From the NCBI GenBank assembly GCA_964448935.1, contig CAYVBE010000071.1, positions 1-17,793 on the forward strand: a DNA stretch of 17,793 nucleotides. Direction: 5' to 3'. Every line of letters starts with the position of its first letter. Positions within the stretch are counted from its first letter, which is position 1. The position numbers were made by a program, and so were the translations under genes. Shown here in pieces: positions 1-7,336 of the stretch. Below the pieces are notes generated by a model that saw only the letters and a list, made by a program, of their open reading frames with translations, was not told the origin of the DNA and made no database searches. The stretch comes from CAYVBE01 sp964448935 (GTDB taxonomy: Bacteria; Planctomycetota; Brocadiia; SM23-32).

Positions 1-562
1 CCACGAGGCGCTCCACTTCGGCCAGGAATTCCTCGCCGAAAACCTGCCGCAGGATGCCGGCCACGCCCTCGTCCAGGCCGTCCCCCCTCCGCCGGCAGTT
101 GCAGGGATACCGCAGGGCGCCCTCTTGCACGGACAGTACGGGCGGTCGGGAACTGGTGAGCGAGAGGGGCCAGAGGACGCACGATTCGGGCTTGACCTTC
201 TCCGGCGCCCGCCCCAGACCGAGTGCCGCCGAGTGGAGCGAGCAGAGGACCCGCCCCTCTCCGTCCCGGTAGGCCAGGGCACAACGGCCCGCCTCGTCTT
301 TCGCCAGCGCATGGGCGTCCGGCCCCCACTGTCGGACGGCTGCCTCCGGGACGGACCCTCCCGGCAGATAGGCGGCAGCAGCCGGGGCCATCTCCAGGAT
401 GCGGCGGCGCTCCTCGTTGCCCAGCCAGACATCGTAAGCCGCACAGCAACTGCCCGAGTCCCGGCACAGGGAGGGATCACAGCAGTGGGCGAGGCCGATC
501 AGCGCCTCCACGTCCACCGCGTGTCCCTGAACCAGCGGATGGCTGTCGCTTTCCCCGTGCAT
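1..562 (-). CDS. Cysteine-rich protein, DUF3109/YkgJ-like, 3' end beyond the window
   Basis: An uninterrupted reverse-strand frame of 187 codons starts with ATG at 562-560 and is still open at base 1, so the C terminus is missing. A GGGGAGA ribosome-binding site lies just upstream of the ATG. The protein has ten cysteines in clusters: C27, C28, C33, C39-C40, then C94, C107 (in CSLH), C128 (in CVLWPL) and C154/C156. This spacing, with a CC pair followed later by C.LH and a C..WPL segment, resembles the DUF3109/YkgJ-type cysteine-cluster proteins thought to bind a metal or Fe-S centre. The family call is from motif memory and no function is known. There is no signal peptide, so it is probably cytoplasmic. 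It diverges from the lipoprotein gene at 700. Confidence 0.75.
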   Translation of the reverse strand, partial: MHGESDSHPLVQGHAVDVEALIGLAHCCDPSLCRDSGSCCAAYDVWLGNEERRRILEMAPAAAAYLPGGSVPEAAVRQWGPDAHALAKDEAGRCALAYRDGEGRVLCSLHSAALGLGRAPEKVKPESCVLWPLSLTSSRPPVLSVQEGALRYPCNCRRRGDGLDEGVAGILRQVFGEEFLAEVERLV

Positions 563-699
563 TGGCGTTCTCCCCGGACCGTGTTCGATGACACTCCATT
601 ATAGCGCGCGAGGTGTGCGGCCGTGAGGTTGCAAACCGGGCGGCGTCGGCGTAGGATTCCGACCGGTGTTCGATGACAGGCGACCGGGGAGGTGGACCG
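563..699. promoter_or_regulatory. Divergent promoter region with a repeated 13-base motif
   Basis: This gap separates two divergent genes. On the plus strand TTGCAA (629-634) and TAGGAT (652-657) are 17 bases apart, a plausible sigma70-type promoter for the lipoprotein at 700. On the minus strand a perfect TATAAT reads from 603 to 598, serving the cysteine-rich gene, though no good -35 box stands at the right distance. The 13-mer GTGTTCGATGACA occurs twice in direct orientation, at 581-593 and 666-678, near the expected transcription start of each divergent gene. Its ends, TGT and ACA, are mutually complementary, as in many operator half-sites. Regulator binding is an inference. Confidence 0.45.
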
Positions 700-1824
700 A
701 TGGACTGCGCGGGCCTGAAGTGCCTGACGGACGTGGGTAGCCAGATAGCTCTGCTGCTGACACTGCTCCTGCCGCTCCTGGCGCTGGGATGCGCCGTCAC
801 GCCGGGGGCGAGGCACCTGCGACCCTACCGGGAGGTGTCGCCGGACGACGTGGACGGGCTCCTGCTGCTGAAGAACGATCGGATCGAGGTGGGCCTGCTG
901 CCGGGGGTCGGCGGCCGAATCGTGCTGCTGCGGCGGCCGGGCGGGCGGAACGTCCTCTGCTCCGACCCCGCCCTGTGGCACACCGGCAAGGAGCCCGTGC
1001 CCGAGCCGTCGCCGGACGGCACGTTCAAGGAGTACCGCGGCCACATGGTCTGGGCCGGTCCGCAGAGCGAGTTCTGGGCGGACCAGGATTTCGCGCCGGA
1101 GCGGCGCGAAAAGCAATCCGTCTGGCCGCCCGACCCGTTCCTGACCTATGGGGAGTTTCGCGTGGTGGAGCGCGGGGCGGACCACGTGCGCCTGGTGGGC
1201 CCGGAGAGCCCGGTCTGCGGCCTGCAATTGACCAAGGAGGTGCGCCTACGGCCGGGCACCAGGATGGTTGACCTCTCCGTGACCGGCACGAATGTGCGGG
1301 AGCGGCCGGTCTCCAAGGACCTCTGGTCCAACACCCGCCTGCCCGGCACGGCGCGCTGTTACGTGCCGTTAGAGCCCGAGGGACGGGTGGTCCGCATAGA
1401 CGCCCCGGGTCCCGATTCCGACGGGCAGATTGCGCTCGGCCACGAGGTGGTCAACGGATACTTCACCTTCCGGTGTCGCGAGACAATCCCGGCGGGCAAA
1501 AGCGCGCGGAGGGCCAAGGCGTTCATCGCGGAGGCAGGGCTGATAGCCGCGTTCGTGGAGGGGGACCTGTTCCTGAAGACGGCGATGCCGGTCGAAACCG
1601 AACTGGTCCACTCCGAGCAGGCAGGCGTGGAGGTCTACAACATCGTGCACCGCGACCCGGCCAGGTCCCTGCTGGAACTCGAGATGCACGGCCCGTTCTG
1701 GACCCTCCAACCGGGGGAATCCATGGCGTTCGAAGAAACCTGGGAGTTGCTGCCCTACGACGGCGAGGACGATCCGGCAGGGCAGACGGCCTTCCTGGCC
1801 GATTGCCTGCAGATTCCGTTCTGA
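700..1824 (+). CDS. Predicted lipoprotein with galactose-mutarotase/DUF4380-like domain
   Basis: A 374-residue secreted protein. The ATG at 700 is chosen over the one at 673 because GGGGAGGTGG stands at 687-696, right before it. Residues 15-30 form a leucine-rich signal segment ending in LALG-C31, a degenerate lipobox, so the protein is likely lipid-anchored. The following part (about 50-100) has the pattern of the mutarotase-like beta-sandwich fold: a ligand-type strand with N-D-R-I-E-V, then P-G-V-G-G-R-I and a G-R-N-V-L turn, as in DUF4380-like proteins. The C-terminal half is beta-rich with no recognisable catalytic motif. Carbohydrate binding or processing at the cell envelope is an inference from fold only. 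It has its own promoter (629-657) and is followed by another lipoprotein gene with a separate promoter. Confidence 0.75.
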   Translation: MDCAGLKCLTDVGSQIALLLTLLLPLLALGCAVTPGARHLRPYREVSPDDVDGLLLLKNDRIEVGLLPGVGGRIVLLRRPGGRNVLCSDPALWHTGKEPVPEPSPDGTFKEYRGHMVWAGPQSEFWADQDFAPERREKQSVWPPDPFLTYGEFRVVERGADHVRLVGPESPVCGLQLTKEVRLRPGTRMVDLSVTGTNVRERPVSKDLWSNTRLPGTARCYVPLEPEGRVVRIDAPGPDSDGQIALGHEVVNGYFTFRCRETIPAGKSARRAKAFIAEAGLIAAFVEGDLFLKTAMPVETELVHSEQAGVEVYNIVHRDPARSLLELEMHGPFWTLQPGESMAFEETWELLPYDGEDDPAGQTAFLADCLQIPF

Positions 1825-1840
1825 CGGGCGGGGGTCGTTG

Positions 1841-1870
1841 TTGACTTTGGCCTGCGCGGTTCCATATTCT
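1841..1870 (+). promoter_or_regulatory. Sigma70-type promoter of the second lipoprotein gene
   Basis: TTGACT at 1841-1846 and TATTCT at 1865-1870 are separated by 18 bases, 48 bases upstream of the ATG at 1919. The region starts just 16 bases after the preceding stop codon, so the second lipoprotein gene is probably transcribed on its own. Read by eye. Confidence 0.5.
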
Positions 1871-1918
1871 GGTCCGCAATCAGGCGTGTGATACCACTGG
1901 GTGGGCCGGAGACCTTCG

Positions 1919-2515
1919 ATGAAAGCGTCGCTGCTGCGGGGCGTCGTTGCTCTGGTCGTCGGCTGCGCCGCGGGCGGCTGCTGCTACGTGCCGAACCGCC
2001 TGGCCGATCTGACGGACGTGTTTTCGGTGGAGCTTACCGCCGGACCCGGTGTCGCCGCGCAGGCGCAGGTCACCAGCCTGATGGGCACGGCCGTGGGCAC
2101 GTCCAAGCAGTCCGGCCTGATGGTTCACGGCCGCTACGCGGGGATCGCCACGCGCGACACCGGGGGCGCCCTCGTGACGGGCTCCACGAGCATCAGCGGC
2201 GACGCGCTGACCTGCCCCTGGGGCGGTAAGCCCTACACTCCGCGCTCCCGCTCGTGGCTGGGGTTCATGCGCTGGCCGCCCTTCGCGCCGGCGTTGAAGG
2301 GGGCCGAATGGCCGCGGCTGCTCGACGTGGAGATGGGGGCCTCGGCAGGGGTGGGCTGCCACCTGGGTTTCAGCGGCGTCGAACTGCTCGATTTCATCGT
2401 GGGCCTGACCTCTCTGGACATCTGCGGGGACGACCATTACGTGGACATCCCCCGGGAGATCAGGGAGACGGCGATGAAGGAAGCCATGCGCCACCTGCCG
2501 CTGCTGCTCGAATAG
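1919..2515 (+). CDS. Small hypothetical lipoprotein
   Basis: A 198-residue protein. The ATG at 1919 is preferred over one at 1901 because GGAG at 1908-1911 lies seven bases upstream and because the signal peptide then starts correctly (MKASLLRG). Residues 5-20 are hydrophobic and end in VVGC16 or AGGC21, either of which could be the lipid-attached cysteine. After it comes an N-R-L-A-D-L-T-D-V-F segment, then an alternating small/hydrophobic region rich in glycine and threonine (about 38-75) that looks like beta strands of a barrel or sandwich. I recall similar short lipoproteins from deltaproteobacterial and planctomycete genomes, but no function is known to me. An outer-membrane location is an inference. 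Confidence 0.7.
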   Translation: MKASLLRGVVALVVGCAAGGCCYVPNRLADLTDVFSVELTAGPGVAAQAQVTSLMGTAVGTSKQSGLMVHGRYAGIATRDTGGALVTGSTSISGDALTCPWGGKPYTPRSRSWLGFMRWPPFAPALKGAEWPRLLDVEMGASAGVGCHLGFSGVELLDFIVGLTSLDICGDDHYVDIPREIRETAMKEAMRHLPLLLE

Positions 2516-2517
2516 CG

Positions 2518-2530
2518 CGCCGGCCCGGCG
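2518..2530 (+). terminator. Small GC hairpin after the lipoprotein stop, weak terminator candidate
   Basis: CGCCG (2518-2522) and CGGCG (2526-2530) can pair around a three-base loop immediately after the stop at 2515. No T-run follows, so intrinsic termination is doubtful. It could equally be chance in GC-rich DNA. Confidence 0.2.
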
Positions 2531-2546
2531 AATGCGCGTCATGTTC

Positions 2547-2575
2547 TTGCCCCGTTCGGCCGCTTACGCTACAAT
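2547..2575 (+). promoter_or_regulatory. Sigma70-type promoter of the four-gene catabolic operon
   Basis: TTGCCC (2547-2552) and TACAAT (2570-2575) are 17 bases apart. The predicted start near 2582 leaves about 40 bases of leader before the ATG at 2622. This also argues against the upstream in-frame ATG at 2532, which would lie before the promoter. Confidence 0.6.
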
Positions 2576-2621
2576 TCCCGGACGGCGCGCTTTCTTCCCG
2601 TGCGGCTCAGGAGGCAGGGCG

Positions 2622-3625
2622 ATGGAGTTCATCCAGGTGGGTGTCGGCGGTCACGGTCGCAGGTGGCTGGGCGTTGCGCTGGCCGACCGCTCGGCCTCGA
2701 TGGCTGCGGTGGTGGATACTGATGAGGAGGCGCTGGACGCGGCGCGCGTGCGCACGAACCTTCCGTCCGACCGGTGCTTCCACGATTACCGCGCGGCGTT
2801 CGAGCAGGTAGAGGCCGATGCGGTCCTGTGCGCCGGGCCCCCGTCCATTCACACCGACGTGGCCCTGGCAGCCTTCGAGAACGGCCTGCACGTGCTGACC
2901 GAGAAGCCGCTGGCGGACACCATGGAGCGGGCGCAGCAGATGGTGGAAGCCGCGGATGCCGCCGGCCGCACGCTCATGGTCAGCCAGAACTATCGCTTCT
3001 ATTCCTGGGTGCGGACGCTGCGGCATCTGGTGGACAGCCGGGAGTTCGGCGACCCGGACAACCTGATGGTCCGCTTCGCCAAGGCCCCGCAGTTCGAGGG
3101 CTCCTTCCGGCTGAAGATGGAGCATCCGTTGGTGCGCGACATGAGCATCCACCATTTTGACCTGATGCGTGCGGTGACCGGGCGCGAGCCGGTGAGCGTG
3201 TATGCGGAGACGTGGCGGCCGGAGTGGAGCTGGTTCAACAGCGACCCCTGCGCGGTGGCCATCTTCCAGTTGACAGGCGGCATAAAGGCCGTCTATCACG
3301 GGTCCTGGGTGGCGCGCGGACGGGAGACCACCTGGAACGGCCGCTGGACGGTGGAGTGCGCCGAGGCCGTCCTGCACCTGACGGACGACCAGGTGCACAT
3401 CCGGGCGCCCGAGCTGCCCGAGCACGACACGACGGTGGCGCTCCACAGGATGCCGTGCGAGAGCCTGGAGTTCTCTTTGCTGGAGTTGCAGGCCGCCGTC
3501 GAGGAGGGGCGTGAGCCGGAGTGCAGCGGCCGGGACAACCTGAACAGTCTGGCTATGGTCTTCGCAGTCACTGAGTCGGCCGCCCGCGGCGAGCCGGTGC
3601 GCATAGACGAGATACGGGGGACAGC

Positions 3626-3629
<4 letters not shown>
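2622..3629 (+). CDS. Gfo/Idh/MocA family NAD(P)-dependent oxidoreductase
   Basis: A 335-residue dehydrogenase starting at ATG 2622, with AGGAGG at 2609-2614 as ribosome-binding site. The N-terminal Rossmann domain has the dinucleotide motif V8-G-G-H-G12 and an aspartate (D32) at the end of strand 2. The family signature T93-E-K-P96 is present: K95 is the usual catalytic or cofactor-contacting lysine. D173 and H177 sit in the canonical D-x-x-x-H arrangement of the C-terminal domain. These enzymes oxidise or reduce hydroxyl/keto groups on sugars, inositols and sugar derivatives in the cytoplasm. The substrate cannot be named. It is the first gene of the 2622-6735 operon, and its TGA overlaps the GTG start of the MoxR gene. 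Confidence 0.93.
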
Positions 3630-4657
<1,028 letters not shown>

Positions 4658-4671
4658 TCCGGGGACCGACC

Positions 4672-5550
4672 ATGAAACTCGTATCCTTTGAGACCGCCGG
4701 CCCGGAACGCGCCGGCCTGGTGATGGACGGCCGCGTGCTGGACCTGGCCGCGCTGACCGACGGCGTGCTGAATCTGCCGCTGGATGTGCTGGTAGAGCAG
4801 CCCGATCTGATCAAACGAGCGGGCGAGATGGCCCGGTTGGCCGGGGACGATCCGACGATCCTCGAGCGCCACGGAATACCCCTGGAAGACGCCTCCCTGA
4901 CCGCGCCCGTCACCCGGCCGGGGAAGGTGATCTGCCTGGGCCTGAACTACCGCGACCACGCCGCCGAGAGCGGGATGGACATCCCCTCCGAGCCGGTCGT
5001 CTTCGCCAAGCTGCCCACCGCCGTCATCGGCCCCGGCGACCCGATCGAGATGCCCGAGGCATCCGACAGGATAGACTACGAGGTCGAGCTGGCGCTGGTC
5101 ATCGGCGCCCCGGCGAAGGGGGTGTCGGCTGCCGATGCGATGGACTACGTGGCCGGCTTCACGATCCTGAACGACGTCACGGCCCGCGACTACCAGCGCG
5201 AGAAGCCCGGTGGGCAATGGACGCTGGCCAAGTCCTTCGACACCTTCTGCCCCCTCGGCCCCTGGTTGGTCACCCCGGACGAGCTGGGCGATCCACACTC
5301 GCTCTCCCTGGAATGCCGAGTCAATGGCGAGGTGCTTCAGTCCTCCTGCACCGACCAGATGATTTTCACCGTGCCCGAGATTATCGAGTACATCAGCCGC
5401 GTGGTGACCCTGGAGCCCGGGGACGTCATCGGCACCGGCACGCCCCCGGGGGTGGGCTTCGCGCGGACGCCACCGCGGTTCCTGAAGCCCGGCGATGTGG
5501 TGGAATGCACCATCGAGCGCATCGACACGCTACGCAACCCCGTCGAGTGA
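4672..5550 (+). CDS. Fumarylacetoacetate hydrolase family protein
   Basis: A 292-residue protein starting at ATG 4672, 14 bases after the MoxR stop, with GGGGA upstream. The N-terminal 75 residues form the small leader domain common in this family. The catalytic domain begins at about 84 with G90-L-N-Y-R-D-H96. Metal ligands are E137 and E139 (in D-Y-E-V-E-L) and D168 (in L-N-D-V-T), with K187 and the G254-T-G-T-P-P-G-V-G262 loop also conserved. Relatives hydrolyse acylpyruvates, 2,4-diketo-3-deoxy sugar acids or ureidoglycolate, or isomerise 2-hydroxyhepta-2,4-dienedioate. Next to two sugar/polyol-type dehydrogenases, cleavage of a diketo sugar acid is a reasonable guess but is not shown by the sequence. 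Confidence 0.92.
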   Translation: MKLVSFETAGPERAGLVMDGRVLDLAALTDGVLNLPLDVLVEQPDLIKRAGEMARLAGDDPTILERHGIPLEDASLTAPVTRPGKVICLGLNYRDHAAESGMDIPSEPVVFAKLPTAVIGPGDPIEMPEASDRIDYEVELALVIGAPAKGVSAADAMDYVAGFTILNDVTARDYQREKPGGQWTLAKSFDTFCPLGPWLVTPDELGDPHSLSLECRVNGEVLQSSCTDQMIFTVPEIIEYISRVVTLEPGDVIGTGTPPGVGFARTPPRFLKPGDVVECTIERIDTLRNPVE

Positions 5551-5556
5551 GCCGTC

Positions 5557-6735
5557 ATGACAGAAGATAAGCTGCAATGCGTCTGCTTCGGCGCCGGGGC
5601 GCTGGGTCTGGGCTTCCTGGGACCGGAGCTGAGCGATGAATGCCGCCTCACCTACGTGGACATCCCCGCGAAGGCGGACCTGCTGAACCGACTGCGCGAT
5701 ACGGGACGCTACACCTTCAACCGCACCGGCCTTGCCGTGCGCCAGGTCGAGGTCTCCGGCGTGGACGGCCTCTGCCTGTCGGAGGAGGCGGCGGACGAGG
5801 TGACGGACCTGCTCTGCCGCGCGGACCTGGTGTTCACCGCCGTGGGCGAGCCCAACCTGCCCGGGCTCGCCCCCACCGTTGCGGCGGGCCTGGCGGCGCG
5901 ACCGTCCGGGAAACCGCTGAGCATTCTGTGCGGCGAGAACGGCGTGGAGATCGCGCGCAAGTTTCGGGAAGAGCTGGAGGCGGTACTGCCCGACGGACTG
6001 TCGGAAGCGGTGCGGATCGGCGACACGGTCATGGGGCGCATGTGCAAGCTCGTCGAAGCCCCCGAGCCACCGCTACGGCCGCCGGCGGAGGGACTGGAGT
6101 GGGCCGTCGTGGCGGAGCCGTTCTTCGGCATCCCGGCGGAGGAGCACGCCGTGGCCGATCTGCCTTTCCTGCCCGCCGCCATCGAGGCGCAGACGCCGCC
6201 GCGGTTCCGGGCCTCCGAGGACGTCAAGATGCTGGCGCACAACGGGTTACACGCGGTCCTGGCCTGCCTTGGACATCTGCGCGGCGCGCGGCACTTCGAC
6301 AAGCTGCGGGAGGAGGCGGACCTGATGGAGCTGGCGCAAGGAATGCTGATCGGCGAAGCCGGCGCGGCGCTGATGCGCAAGCACGGCGGCGCACTGCCGC
6401 GCAACGAGTACCTCAACTACGCCGACTCCATCCTGCGCCGCGTGACCTGTCCCGTCCTGCACGACTCCGTGCAGCGCGGCGTGCGGGGGATCATCCGCAA
6501 GCTTCAGCCGTGGGAGCGGCTGGTCCACAGCGTACGCACCGTGGCCGCGCACGGCGCCCGGCCGGAGGGCTACGCGACCGGCCTCGCGGCGGCGGTAAAG
6601 ATCGCCCGGCAGTCGGGCGAGACGGAGCTGGACTTCGAGGGCGTCCTCACCGAAATCTGCGGCTTCGACTCCGCCCAAGACGGCGAGTTGGTCGGCCTGA
6701 TTCAGGCTCGGCGGGACGCATTGCGGGGCGGGTAA
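5557..6735 (+). CDS. Mannitol-1-phosphate 5-dehydrogenase-like polyol long-chain dehydrogenase
   Basis: A 392-residue protein, 6 bases downstream of the hydrolase stop; the ribosome-binding site is weak and lies inside the preceding gene. The N-terminal Rossmann motif is F11-G-A-G-A-L-G-L-G-F20, with glycines matching the MtlD-type GxGxxGxGF. The polyol long-chain dehydrogenase signature K-x4-N-x2-H is present as K224, N229, H232, followed by the family's A-x-L-G-H-L-R-G turn. C125-G-E-N-G matches the CEN segment of the family. These enzymes reversibly oxidise polyols or polyol phosphates with NAD(P), in the cytoplasm. The middle region (150-215) is divergent from classical MtlD as I remember it, so the substrate may not be mannitol-1-phosphate. 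Last gene of the operon, converging on smpB. Confidence 0.82.
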   Translation: MTEDKLQCVCFGAGALGLGFLGPELSDECRLTYVDIPAKADLLNRLRDTGRYTFNRTGLAVRQVEVSGVDGLCLSEEAADEVTDLLCRADLVFTAVGEPNLPGLAPTVAAGLAARPSGKPLSILCGENGVEIARKFREELEAVLPDGLSEAVRIGDTVMGRMCKLVEAPEPPLRPPAEGLEWAVVAEPFFGIPAEEHAVADLPFLPAAIEAQTPPRFRASEDVKMLAHNGLHAVLACLGHLRGARHFDKLREEADLMELAQGMLIGEAGAALMRKHGGALPRNEYLNYADSILRRVTCPVLHDSVQRGVRGIIRKLQPWERLVHSVRTVAAHGARPEGYATGLAAAVKIARQSGETELDFEGVLTEICGFDSAQDGELVGLIQARRDALRGG

Positions 6736-6742
6736 TCCGGGG

Positions 6743-7216
6743 TCACTGCTGCTTGCGGCGGCGGAGGGCGCGTTGGGCGTCTTCGCGGCGCTGGCGCTCT
6801 TCCTTCTTGCGGCGTTTGTCCCAGTGTTTGCGGTGCCGGGCCAGCGCTATCTCCACCTTCGCCAGGCCGCGCCGGAAATACAGCCGCAGGGGGATCAGGG
6901 TGTAGCCGCGCTGGGTGCACTGGCTGATGATGCGGTCTATCTCGCGCCGGTGGAGCAGCAGCTTGCGGGGACGCTTGGGCTCGTGGTTGGCGTGCGTGCC
7001 GGCCTCGTAGGGCGGGATGTGCATGTCGAACAGATATATCTCCTCACCGCGGGGCCGGGCGAACGCCTGGTCCAGGCTGCAGTTGCCCTGCCGCAGACTC
7101 TTGACCTCCGTGCCTTCCAGCACGAGACCCGCCTCGTAGGTGTCCTCGATCTCGTACTCGTGGCGTGCCTTGCGGTTTCTGGCCACGGTCTTGACGTTCT
7201 CTTTGCTCTTCGCCAT
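6743..7216 (-). CDS. smpB: SsrA-binding protein SmpB
   Basis: A 157-residue protein that binds tmRNA and delivers it to stalled ribosomes for trans-translation. Typical signatures: N14-R-K-A-R-H-E-Y early in the protein, E29-A-G-L-V-L-E-G-T-E-V-K-S-L (the family's most conserved block), H66-I-P-P-Y-E, P81-region K-R-P-R-K-L-L-L-H, and the basic C-terminal tail that enters the decoding centre. Length is normal. The ATG at 7216 is chosen because it gives the usual MAKSK-type N terminus and has GGACGG upstream; an ATG four codons earlier (7228) has no visible ribosome-binding site. No tmRNA gene is seen in the window. It converges on the polyol dehydrogenase with a 7-base gap and no terminator between. 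Confidence 0.96.
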   Translation of the reverse strand: MAKSKENVKTVARNRKARHEYEIEDTYEAGLVLEGTEVKSLRQGNCSLDQAFARPRGEEIYLFDMHIPPYEAGTHANHEPKRPRKLLLHRREIDRIISQCTQRGYTLIPLRLYFRRGLAKVEIALARHRKHWDKRRKKEERQRREDAQRALRRRKQQ

Positions 7217-7269
7217 AACGCCGTCCATGGTAGCCGCACGGGGGTGCCCTTGTAAAACGCCGGTTCACC

Positions 7270-7298
7270 TTGACGCGTGGCGACAGGCGTCTTATCGT
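7270..7298 (+). promoter_or_regulatory. Sigma70-type promoter of the beta-helix gene
   Basis: TTGACG (7270-7275) and TATCGT (7293-7298) are 17 bases apart and lie 38 bases before the ATG at 7337. AGGGG at 7324-7328 serves as ribosome-binding site. The promoter is in the 120-base divergent gap between smpB and this gene; I see no convincing smpB promoter on the other strand. Confidence 0.5.
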
Positions 7299-7336
7299 GA
7301 GCTTTTGACCTTTCCACCTACGCAGGGGCTCAGACC

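Noticed and set aside
6743..7336. tmRNA gene next to smpB
   Set aside because: No tRNA-like ends or tag reading frame could be seen in the flanking gaps.
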